From an uncultured Bacilli bacterium (GTDB lineage: Bacteria > Bacillota_I > Bacilli_A > RF39 > UBA660), in assembly GCA_947623705.1 (NCBI GenBank), contig CANQHT010000065.1, positions 1-6,588 on the forward strand: 6,588 nt of DNA, written 5' to 3'. Position numbers and translations under genes: made by a program. This document shows, piece by piece, positions 1 to 5,395 of the stretch. Under the pieces are notes generated by a model that saw only the letters and a list, made by a program, of their open reading frames with translations, had not been told where the DNA came from and searched no databases. Every line of letters begins with the position of its first letter. Position 1 is the first letter of the stretch.

Positions 1-74
1 ACATAACTAGTTGCTAGCATAACAAAAAGAATAATAATGCTAAAACGAACTAACCAATTAAATATTCTTTTCAT
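1..74 (-). CDS. N-terminus of a membrane or secreted protein (partial)
   Basis: Only the first 24 codons are in the window; the gene runs off the left edge. The start ATG (72-74) is preceded at a good distance by the strong SD AAGAAGGTGA (78-87) and by a consensus promoter. The peptide begins MKRIFNWLVRF and continues with a hydrophobic run (SIIILFVMLA), so it has a basic N-terminus followed by a membrane-spanning or signal-peptide core. No catalytic domain is visible. In B. subtilis the gene after metS and tatD is yabE, a secreted cell-wall protein, so a YabE-like product is possible, but that rests on position alone. The start call is firm; the function is unknown. Confidence 0.7.
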   Translation of the reverse strand, partial: MKRIFNWLVRFSIIILFVMLATSY

Positions 75-101
75 TATTCACCTTCTTAATTTCTATAATA
101 G

Positions 102-130
102 ATTATACCTAATTTTAGATAGTTTGTCAA
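102..130 (-). promoter_or_regulatory. Consensus sigma-A promoter for the leftmost gene
   Basis: On the minus strand TTGACA (125-130) and TATAAT (102-107) are separated by exactly 17 bp, a 12 of 12 match to the housekeeping consensus. Transcription would start near position 95, giving a leader of about 20 nt before the ATG at 74. It lies downstream of the tatD terminator, so the leftmost gene is a separate, probably strongly expressed unit. Confidence 0.85.
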
Positions 131-136
131 AAAAAT

Positions 137-152
137 GATAACATTTGTTACC
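137..152. repeat. 16-bp dyad just upstream of the -35 box
   Basis: The plus strand reads GATAACATTTGTTACC, two 7-bp arms around a 2-bp centre with one G-T mismatch. It lies about 42 to 57 bp upstream of the predicted start of the leftmost gene, a usual position for an activator site. No known operator was recognised, and the match may be chance in AT-rich DNA. Confidence 0.35.
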
Positions 153-168
153 AAAAACTTTTATTTAT

Positions 169-203
169 AAAAAAATGTTGATAACCCTAAAGTTTTCAAC
201 ATT
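169..203 (-). terminator. Intrinsic terminator of the metG-tatD operon
   Basis: On the minus strand an 8-bp stem, AATGTTGA (196-203) with TCAACATT (174-181), can extend inward with AAC/GTT and is followed at once by five T residues and then an AT-rich stretch. The stem overlaps the tatD stop codon (202-204), so termination follows translation closely. The stem is AT-rich and only moderately strong. Confidence 0.75.
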
Positions 204-951
204 AAATTTTAAATACTCTTTTTAGATTATTATTTGTTATTTTACTTAATTCATCTAAAGATATATTTTTTAAATCCGCCACAAACTTAGCAATATCTAA
301 AATATGGGCGGGATTATTTTGTTTACCCCGAAAGGGTTCCGGAGTAAGATATGGACTATCAGTTTCTAATACTAAATAATCTAGAGGTATTTCTTTTATA
401 ACATCTTTAATATTAGCATTCTTAAAAGTAATTACCCCATTAATACCTAATAAATAACCCATTTTAATATATTCCCGAGCCGTTTCTAAACTGCCAGAGA
501 ATGAATGAATAATACCCGTAACTTTAAATTTTTTTAAAGTATTTATCGTATCTAAAGTAGCATCCCGACTATGAATAATAACTGGCATATTGTATTCTTC
601 CGCAATTTCAAGTTGTCTTTCTAAAAGTATTATTTGCTTATCTTTATCTTCTTTTCCGTAATGATAATCTAAACCAATTTCACCAATAGCAATAATTTTT
701 GAATTATTTAAATTATCTTTAATAAAGGTCAAATCTTCTTCGGTATATTCTAAAACATTTTCCGGATGTATTCCTAAAGTCCCATACATATTTGAATATT
801 TACTGACAAGTTCTAAAACCTCTTGATTAGATTTTTGATCACAACCATTATTAATATATCTAGTTACTGAATTTTTAATAGCATTATTTATTAATTCTTC
901 TATATCATCGTAATATTCTTTATATAAGTGACAATGACTATCCGTAAACAT
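202..951 (-). CDS. tatD: TatD-family metal-dependent DNase
   Basis: This is a cytoplasmic hydrolase of the TatD family (amidohydrolase-type TIM barrel, two divalent metals). Family members act as 3'-5' exonucleases on DNA, and some as deacylases. All expected metal ligands are visible: the HxH pair H6/H8 in DSHCHL, E91 in GEIGLDYH, H127 in IIHSRD, H149 in IIHSFSG and D198 in ETDSPYL. The RGKQNNP motif typical of the family follows at 208-214. The length of 249 aa is normal (about 255 in B. subtilis TatD/YabD). The ATG shares one base with the metG stop (TAATG), implying translational coupling; a weak SD, AAAGGA, lies inside the metG end. The metG-tatD order is the same as in B. subtilis. The in vivo substrate cannot be read from sequence. 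Confidence 0.95.
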   Translation of the reverse strand: MFTDSHCHLYKEYYDDIEELINNAIKNSVTRYINNGCDQKSNQEVLELVSKYSNMYGTLGIHPENVLEYTEEDLTFIKDNLNNSKIIAIGEIGLDYHYGKEDKDKQIILLERQLEIAEEYNMPVIIHSRDATLDTINTLKKFKVTGIIHSFSGSLETAREYIKMGYLLGINGVITFKNANIKDVIKEIPLDYLVLETDSPYLTPEPFRGKQNNPAHILDIAKFVADLKNISLDELSKITNNNLKRVFKI

Positions 952-2474
952 TAATTTTCTTTGATCCTTTCAAATAGATTAGCCGGTTTTTCTAAGCCTA
1001 AATGATATTCTTCAACATTATCATAAATATTTTCAAAATTATTATTTGCTATTTTTAGACCATCAAAAATTTTATTAGCGGTCTCTGGTATAAAGGCTTG
1101 TAACATTGTTGCACATACTCTTATAGCTTCAAGTAAATTATAGATAACTGTTTCCAGTCTTGGATAACTATTTTCATCTTTGGCTAAAGTCCAAGGTGTA
1201 GTATCATCAATATATTTATTACATTTCCTTAGAGTGTCAAAGATTTCTTCTAAAGCTTCATTAATTTTTAATTCATCAATTTTACCATCCACTTTAGCTC
1301 GTAAATTTTTAACACTATCTAGTAAATCATTATCAATATCTTCATAAACTTTTGGATTTTTTACATTACCATCAAAATACTTAATCCCCATTTGAATAGT
1401 ACGACTTACAAGATTACCTAAAATGTTACACAAATCGGCATTAGTTCTTGTTATTAAAGCACTCTCGGAAAAAGTACCATCACTACCAAAAGGAACTTCT
1501 CTTAAAGCAAAGTAACGAACGGCATCAACTCCATAAGTATTGATATAATCTCTCGGATCTTTATAATTGCCTAAACTTTTACTTATTTTACCACCATCAA
1601 TTATAAGCCATCCATGACCAAAGACTTGTTTTGGAAGAGGTAAATTTAGTGCCATTAATAAAGCTGGCCAAATAATGGTATGAAATCTCACTATTTCTTT
1701 TCCTACTAAATGTAAATCTGCGGGCCAATATTTCTCAAATTCTGGTGTAATATCGGGATAACCTAAACTAGTAATATAGTTAGTTAAAGCATCAATCCAC
1801 ACATAAATAACATGTTTTTCATCGAAAGTAACGGGAATACCCCATTTAAAACTAGTTCGAGATACACATAAATCTTCTAAACCTGGGCGAATAAAATTAT
1901 TTAACATTTCATTTTTCCGTGAAACTGGCGCAATAAAATTAGGATTTTCTTCATAAAATTCTTCTAATCTTTTTTGATACTTACTTAATTTAAAAAAGTA
2001 AGCTTCTTCGGTAACTAAATTAACTTCTCTACCACAATCAGGACATTTACCATCAACAAGTTGACTTTCCGTCCAAAAAGATTCACAAGGTACACAATAA
2101 AGTCCTTTATATTCTCCTTTATAAATATCGCCTTGATTATATAATTTTTCAAATATTTTTTGAACTCTTTCCATATGATGTTCATCTGTTGTTCTTATAA
2201 AATAATCATAAGAAATATTTAATTTTTGCCATAAATCTTTGGCATTATCGATAATAACATCAATATATTCTTTAGGAGTTACTCCTTTTTCTTTGGCTTT
2301 ATTTTCAATCTTTAAACCATGTTCATCAGTTCCTGTTTGAAAGAAAACATCATAACCCGCTAGTCTTTTATAACGAGCAATGGCATCGGCAATTATGGTT
2401 GTATAACAATGACCAATATGAAATTCCGCACTTGGATAGTATATTGGGGTAGTTATATAAAATTTTTTATTCAT
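951..2474 (-). CDS. metG: Methionyl-tRNA synthetase
   Basis: It attaches methionine to tRNA-Met in the cytoplasm and is a class I synthetase. The Rossmann fold carries HIGH at residues 19-22 and KISKS at 296-300. The connective insert has a zinc knuckle of four cysteines (C127xxC130, C144xxC147), a form the B. subtilis enzyme as I recall it lacks. After the helical anticodon-binding domain (about 350-500) the protein stops at 507 aa, so the C-terminal dimerising tRNA-binding domain found in longer homologues (about 660 aa) is absent. The frame is open upstream to 2543, but the chosen ATG (2472-2474) is right: SD AAAGGA lies 9 nt upstream and homologues start near here (NKKFYITTPIYY). The ATG overlaps the dUTPase stop by 8 bp. 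The upstream T-box with a Met specifier fits this gene as the regulatory target. Confidence 0.97.
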   Translation of the reverse strand: MNKKFYITTPIYYPSAEFHIGHCYTTIIADAIARYKRLAGYDVFFQTGTDEHGLKIENKAKEKGVTPKEYIDVIIDNAKDLWQKLNISYDYFIRTTDEHHMERVQKIFEKLYNQGDIYKGEYKGLYCVPCESFWTESQLVDGKCPDCGREVNLVTEEAYFFKLSKYQKRLEEFYEENPNFIAPVSRKNEMLNNFIRPGLEDLCVSRTSFKWGIPVTFDEKHVIYVWIDALTNYITSLGYPDITPEFEKYWPADLHLVGKEIVRFHTIIWPALLMALNLPLPKQVFGHGWLIIDGGKISKSLGNYKDPRDYINTYGVDAVRYFALREVPFGSDGTFSESALITRTNADLCNILGNLVSRTIQMGIKYFDGNVKNPKVYEDIDNDLLDSVKNLRAKVDGKIDELKINEALEEIFDTLRKCNKYIDDTTPWTLAKDENSYPRLETVIYNLLEAIRVCATMLQAFIPETANKIFDGLKIANNNFENIYDNVEEYHLGLEKPANLFERIKEN

Positions 2475-2961
2475 TTTTATCATTCCTTTCTTGATTGGTG
2501 CTTCCTGTTCCACCAATTCTTTTCGTCTTAACTTCTTCACCACAAGTTAAATATTTAACAAATATGCCTTGCGCATAACCTTCACCTTTATGACACTTAA
2601 ATACTTTATCACCCTCATTTTGTAAAGATATAAACATATGTCCTTCATTATCGGGATTATTGTAATAATCGCTGTCAATTATGCCAACTTGATTAGTAAG
2701 TCTAATATTATATTTAAATCCCATACTACTACGAACAAAATTAAATAATACTTCATCAGGTTGCATCTTTACTTTATAACCGGTAGGTATCTTTTTTATT
2801 TCGCCAGGTGCTAATTCAAAATCTTCAATAGCTAGAAAATCATAACCGGCACTATTCTCGGTTTTTCTTTCGGGTAATTTATATTCCTCATATAATTTCT
2901 TATCATCTTTAATATCTTTTTTAAATTGTTCAAAACTTATTTTTTCAAAATATCTTTCCAT
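2467..2961 (-). CDS. dut: dUTP diphosphatase, trimeric family
   Basis: It hydrolyses dUTP to dUMP and pyrophosphate, keeping uracil out of DNA and supplying dUMP for thymidylate synthesis. All five family motifs appear in order: SAGYDF (37-42), RSSMG (77-81), VGIIDSDYYN (92-101, catalytic Asp D96), EGYAQGIF (127-134) and RIGGTGSTN (148-156). The last motif normally reads GGFGSTG; here Thr replaces the aromatic residue that stacks on uracil. The length of 164 aa fits, with about 20 extra N-terminal residues rich in Lys, Asp and Glu. The ATG follows the SD AGGGAGA, which itself overlaps the stop of the upstream HAD gene 11 bp away. The 3' end overlaps metG by 8 bp in another frame, suggesting coupled translation. 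Confidence 0.93.
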   Translation of the reverse strand: MERYFEKISFEQFKKDIKDDKKLYEEYKLPERKTENSAGYDFLAIEDFELAPGEIKKIPTGYKVKMQPDEVLFNFVRSSMGFKYNIRLTNQVGIIDSDYYNNPDNEGHMFISLQNEGDKVFKCHKGEGYAQGIFVKYLTCGEEVKTKRIGGTGSTNQERNDKNE

Positions 2962-2972
2962 TTTTTATCTCC

Positions 2973-3590
2973 CTATAATATATTCCTTAAATCAGAAATA
3001 TTCTTTATTGTTTTATATTTTGTACTAGACTCATTTGCTTTCCAAATGGCTTGCATTCCTAAAGATAAAGGTAAATCAATGTCATTTTTAATGGAATCAC
3101 CAACTGATACACATTCTTCTGGTTTATATTTTTCTAAGATTATGTCAAAGGTTCTTTTATCGGGTTTATAATAATTTTGATCAGCACCAATTATTTGTTT
3201 AAAATATTTAGCATAACCAACTTTTTCTAATCTTTTTGTTTGGGATGCTGTAAACCAATTAGTTATAACATATAAATCATATTTTTTTGATAAATAATCT
3301 AGTGTTTCTTCTACTCCATCTTCTTTATAAGTACAACTACTTACTAAATCAATATAATCATCAATTAAATTAATATCTAATTTTATATCTAGTTTAGCAT
3401 TCATAAATTCTAACAATTCTTTTTTATCTAATTTAGTATGTGAACTTTCATAAACATCAACAAGTTCATATATTTTATAGGTATTTTCTTTTTTTACATT
3501 AAACTTTACCATACCATTAATTATCTTATCTATATAATCATCTAACCAAGGTATCAAAGTATTATCTAAATCAAAAATTATTGCCTTCAT
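2973..3590 (-). CDS. HAD-superfamily hydrolase (phosphatase, nucleotidase-like)
   Basis: This is a cytoplasmic haloacid dehalogenase-fold phosphatase of 205 aa. Motif I is DLDNT with nucleophile D7 and acid/base D9. Motif II is T110 in VITNW. Motif III is K142 in YKPD. Motif IV is GDSIKND at 164-170. The helical stretch between motifs I and II (about 15-90) is the C1-type cap. The pattern resembles YjjG-like pyrimidine nucleotidases and PpaX/Gph-type phosphatases; sequence alone does not settle the substrate. Being next to dUTPase makes a nucleotide or house-cleaning substrate plausible (inference). The start is ATG (3588-3590), preceded by the strong SD GGAGGG; an in-frame TTG at 3600-3602 lies inside that SD region and is not a start. 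This is the first gene behind the T-box. Confidence 0.9.
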   Translation of the reverse strand: MKAIIFDLDNTLIPWLDDYIDKIINGMVKFNVKKENTYKIYELVDVYESSHTKLDKKELLEFMNAKLDIKLDINLIDDYIDLVSSCTYKEDGVEETLDYLSKKYDLYVITNWFTASQTKRLEKVGYAKYFKQIIGADQNYYKPDKRTFDIILEKYKPEECVSVGDSIKNDIDLPLSLGMQAIWKANESSTKYKTIKNISDLRNIL

Positions 3591-3603
3591 AAATCCCTCC
3601 AAT

Positions 3604-3660
3604 AAAAAAATTCATAAATAAAAGGACGAGCTAACCCGCGGTACCACCTTTATTTATGAA
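3604..3660 (-). terminator. T-box expression-platform hairpin with U-tract
   Basis: On the minus strand TTCATAAATAAAGG (3647-3660) pairs with CCTTTTATTTATGAA (3611-3625), about 14 bp with one bulge, followed directly by seven T residues (3604-3610). It has the form of an intrinsic terminator. Unusually, the T-box and antiterminator core lie inside its loop, so the two structures share a stem instead of excluding each other. The 5' arm can also pair with an upstream TATGAA (3665-3670), which would break the lower stem next to the U-tract. Confidence 0.65.
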
Positions 3661-3807
3661 TAAATTCATACGCTTATAGTTTTAATGCACTTCTGCAATT
3701 TAACTCCTTTGTCCATACTCTAATTATCATACCCATTAATTTACACCAACCATTAACTCTCTTATAGTAGTATTAATAATTATCTTTTAACAAATTCTTC
3801 GTTAACT
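3604..3807 (-). ncRNA. T-box leader riboswitch, methionine (AUG) specifier
   Basis: The hallmark is AAAGGTGGTACCGCGG (3637-3651 and the adjoining base), matching the conserved T-box that binds the free CCA end of uncharged tRNA. Stem I can be drawn. The basal helix is TTTGTT (3789-3794) with GACAAA (3708-3713). The central helix is TAATTAT (3776-3782) with ATAATTA (3721-3727), continued by ATAC with GTAT. Above them lie AGAGAG and an apical GGTTGGTG. The specifier loop between the two helices reads GAGTATG, placing ATG at 3714-3716 and so pointing to tRNA-Met, in agreement with metG downstream. An imperfect Stem III hairpin (3678-3705) follows with no room for Stem II. The antiterminator pairs AAAGG with CCTTT and GCG with CGT around the bulge TGGTACC. 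It is a short leader of about 200 nt. Confidence 0.93.
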
Positions 3808-3813
3808 AGGTTT

Positions 3814-3842
3814 AGTTTAGCATAAGTTAATATTTAATTCAA
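3814..3842 (-). promoter_or_regulatory. Extended -10 sigma-A promoter of the T-box operon
   Basis: On the minus strand TTGAAT (3837-3842) and TAAACT (3814-3819) are 17 bp apart, four of six matches each, and TGC immediately before the -10 gives an extended -10. Transcription would start near 3807, just 5' of the Stem I basal helix, which supports the call. It sits between the spoVT terminator and the leader. Confidence 0.65.
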
Positions 3843-3856
3843 GTGACAATTTAAAA

Positions 3857-3879
3857 TAAAAAAGACAAATTGAATGTCT
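3857..3879 (-). terminator. Intrinsic terminator of spoVT
   Basis: On the minus strand AGACA (3875-3879) pairs with TGTCT (3863-3867) around a 7-nt loop, followed by a run of T residues (3858-3862). The stem is short (5 bp) and overlaps the spoVT stop codon. It insulates spoVT from the T-box operon promoter 15 bp further on. Confidence 0.6.
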
Positions 3880-4387
3880 AATTTATATCTAACTTTTGAA
3901 TTAATAATTTTTGGACGATTTTAGCATATTTTAAATTTTCATCGTTTTTTTTATTTGTCATAACGATTACTAGACCACTACAATCTGATTGGGTTATTAT
4001 GGGAACTGCGACCAAATAAACACTTTTATTATAGATAACCTCTAGAGAACTTGAAATATATGATTCCCGATTATCAATTAATTTTTTATGCTTTTCTTCT
4101 AATTTAATATTAACTAAATCCTTTAAATTTGTACTGGTTGCAATAATTTTTTCCCGGTCTGTAATCATTATATCAATATCACAAGTATCACTTATAATAC
4201 TACAAAGGATATCTCCTAAATCTTTAATATTTTCCACTTGCGAATATTTTTTAATAATAATAGCATTATCGTTCGTATAAATTTCTAATGGTTCACCATC
4301 TCTAATACCAAGATTATACCTTATTTCTTTGGGAACTACAATTCTTCCTAGTTCATCAATTCTTCTAGTAATTCCACTTTTTAACAT
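3878..4387 (-). CDS. spoVT: SpoVT-like AbrB/GAF transcriptional regulator
   Basis: This is a DNA-binding regulator; in Bacillus, SpoVT tunes late forespore genes under sigma-G. The N-terminal swapped-hairpin AbrB domain (about 4-50) contains TRRIDELGRIVVPKEIR and GEPLEIY, very close to the Bacillus SpoVT sequence. Residues about 55-165 form a GAF-like domain that matches SpoVT in layout but is more divergent (DIMITDREKIIATS). The length of 169 aa compares with 178 in B. subtilis, and the C-terminal domain separates it from plain AbrB (about 95 aa). The ATG follows AGGAG by 10 nt. B. subtilis has mfd immediately upstream of spoVT, as here apart from the inserted dinD. Whether this organism sporulates is not shown; the protein could have another role. 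Confidence 0.88.
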   Translation of the reverse strand: MLKSGITRRIDELGRIVVPKEIRYNLGIRDGEPLEIYTNDNAIIIKKYSQVENIKDLGDILCSIISDTCDIDIMITDREKIIATSTNLKDLVNIKLEEKHKKLIDNRESYISSSLEVIYNKSVYLVAVPIITQSDCSGLVIVMTNKKNDENLKYAKIVQKLLIQKLDIN

Positions 4388-4393
4388 ACACTA

Positions 4394-4415
4394 CACACTC
4401 CTAATTTTTAGTGTG
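4394..4415. repeat. Inverted repeat enclosing the spoVT SD
   Basis: On the minus strand CACACT (4410-4415) and AGTGTG (4394-4399) form a 6-bp stem with a 10-nt loop. The SD AGGAG spans the loop and the second arm, so an RNA hairpin here would partly hide the ribosome site. It could instead be an operator. Support is from sequence symmetry only. Confidence 0.4.
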
Positions 4416-4446
4416 AAATATTTTTTGATTATTATACAAAATATTT
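4416..4446. repeat. 9-bp inverted repeat around the spoVT -10 element
   Basis: AAATATTTT (4416-4424) and AAAATATTT (4438-4446) are perfect complements 13 bp apart and flank a TATAAT on the minus strand (4431-4436). AbrB-type proteins favour AT-rich DNA, so an autoregulatory site is conceivable, but low complexity makes chance matches likely. Confidence 0.35.
4431..4436 (-). promoter_or_regulatory. Probable spoVT -10 element
   Basis: A perfect TATAAT on the minus strand lies about 44 bp upstream of the spoVT ATG. No convincing -35 box is found 16-18 bp further upstream, and no clear sigma-G -35 either. The call rests on the -10 and its position. Confidence 0.4.
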
Positions 4447-4510
4447 AAATTTTCTAGATTTTTTTAAGAAATTTTACTGAAAAAAAAGGAAATTCACTAA
4501 AAAGGGCGAA

Positions 4511-4528
4511 TATTATAAGTAGAAGGAG
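4511..4528 (+). promoter_or_regulatory. Tentative dinD -10 element and strong SD
   Basis: TATTAT (4511-4516) resembles a -10, followed by the SD AGAAGGAG (4521-4528), 10 nt before the dinD ATG. No -35-like hexamer lies at 16-18 bp, and the predicted start would fall at the SD, leaving almost no leader. The SD is firm; the -10 is weak. No LexA-type box (CGAAC-N4-GTTCG) is seen in 4388-4538. Confidence 0.4.
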
Positions 4529-4538
4529 AAAAATATAT

Positions 4539-5357
4539 ATGAAAAATGAATTAATGAAATATCAAGAGAAAGTGTTTGAAGAAATTAAACATATGGATGA
4601 AAAAGGAAATGAATTTTGGCTTGCCAGGGAATTACAATTAGTTTTAGGTTATAAAGAATGGCGATTATTTTCTACTATTATCGAAAAAGCCCAAATTGCA
4701 TGTTATCAAAGCGGAAATGCCATAAATTCCAATTTTGGAGTTTACCCCAAAATAGTAAAAACAGGGGTTTCAGCCAAACAAATCATTGATTACAAACTAA
4801 GTAGATATGCTTGCTACTTAATAGTACAAAATGCTAATCCCAAATTTAAAACTGTCGCTCTAGGTCAAACTTATTTTGCAATTCAAACGAGAAAAATGGA
4901 ATTAACAGATGAAGAATATAACAATTTAAGTGAAGATGAAAAAAGAATCTATAAAAGAAATTTAACTAAGAAAAGCAATTTTTCTTTAAATCAAGCGGCC
5001 AAAAATGCTGGTGTAAAAAACTTTGATAGATTTCATAATTATGGTTATAAAGGTCTTTATAATGGTGAAACTGCAGATGATATTGCCAAAAGAAAAGGCT
5101 TAAGATATCGGGAAGATATACTTGATAATATGGGAAGTGAAGAACTTGCTGATAATCTATTTAGAATAGTTCAAACTGAGGCAAAATTAAAAAGAGATAA
5201 TATAACAAATGAAAATGCTGCAAATAATGTTCATTACAATATAGGTAAAGATATAAGAGTATTTATAGCCAAACAAGGCGGAACTATGCCTGAAGATTTA
5301 CCTACACCAACTAAGAGTATAAAAAATATCGAAAGAGAAAAGAAAAAGTTAAATTAA
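4539..5357 (+). CDS. dinD: DinD-family protein (DNA damage-inducible protein D)
   Basis: The protein has 272 aa, close to the 274 aa of E. coli DinD, an SOS-induced protein reported to inhibit RecA filament activities. The diagnostic N-terminal segment is present: FWLARELQLVLGYKEWRLF (26-44), then the IIEKA helix and YKLSRYACYLIVQNANP (85-101), with KTVALGQTYFAIQTRK after it. The middle and C-terminal parts are charged and helical, with KNAGVKNFDRFHNYGYKGLYNG typical of the family. It has no signal or membrane segment. It is the only plus-strand gene, divergent from spoVT and tail-to-tail with mfd (2 bp between stops). Its position breaks the mfd-spoVT pair, which suggests acquisition, although its composition looks like its neighbours. 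DinD's biochemical role outside E. coli is not established, and SOS control is not visible here. Confidence 0.88.
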   Translation: MKNELMKYQEKVFEEIKHMDEKGNEFWLARELQLVLGYKEWRLFSTIIEKAQIACYQSGNAINSNFGVYPKIVKTGVSAKQIIDYKLSRYACYLIVQNANPKFKTVALGQTYFAIQTRKMELTDEEYNNLSEDEKRIYKRNLTKKSNFSLNQAAKNAGVKNFDRFHNYGYKGLYNGETADDIAKRKGLRYREDILDNMGSEELADNLFRIVQTEAKLKRDNITNENAANNVHYNIGKDIRVFIAKQGGTMPEDLPTPTKSIKNIEREKKKLN

Positions 5358-5359
5358 TA

Positions 5360-5395
5360 CTAGTTATCTTTAATAGCTATTAATAATTTAACTAG
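5360..5395. repeat. Nested inverted repeat at the dinD/mfd convergent junction
   Basis: The outer arms CTAGTTA (5360-5366) and TAACTAG (5389-5395) enclose the perfect 14-bp palindrome TTAATAGCTATTAA (5370-5383), with centres 1 bp apart. The element begins at the mfd stop codon and overlaps its last codons. It could form a hairpin in either transcript and slow both polymerases, but neither side has a U-tract, so it is not called a terminator. Confidence 0.45.

Noticed and set aside
137..152. WalR-type box upstream of the leftmost gene
   Set aside because: WalR sites are direct TGTWAH repeats spaced by 5 bp; the half-sites here are inverted.
2475..2543. 23-residue N-terminal extension of MetG
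   Set aside because: It lies inside the dUTPase coding end, has no SD of its own, and homologues start at the downstream ATG (2474), which has a well-spaced SD. The intermediate ATG at 2481-2483 directly abuts the SD.
2926..3171. 81-codon plus-strand reading frame
   Set aside because: It lies antisense within the HAD and dUTPase genes, has no SD, and both opposite-strand genes have full family motifs.
3588..3602. TTG start for the HAD gene at 3602
   Set aside because: The added codons are the SD itself (GGAGGG); the ATG at 3588-3590 is correctly spaced.
3728..3730. Alternative ATG specifier in Stem I
   Set aside because: It falls at the edge of the central Stem I helix, too close to the apical GGTG. 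The ATG at 3714-3716 lies in the loop between basal and central helices at the usual distance.
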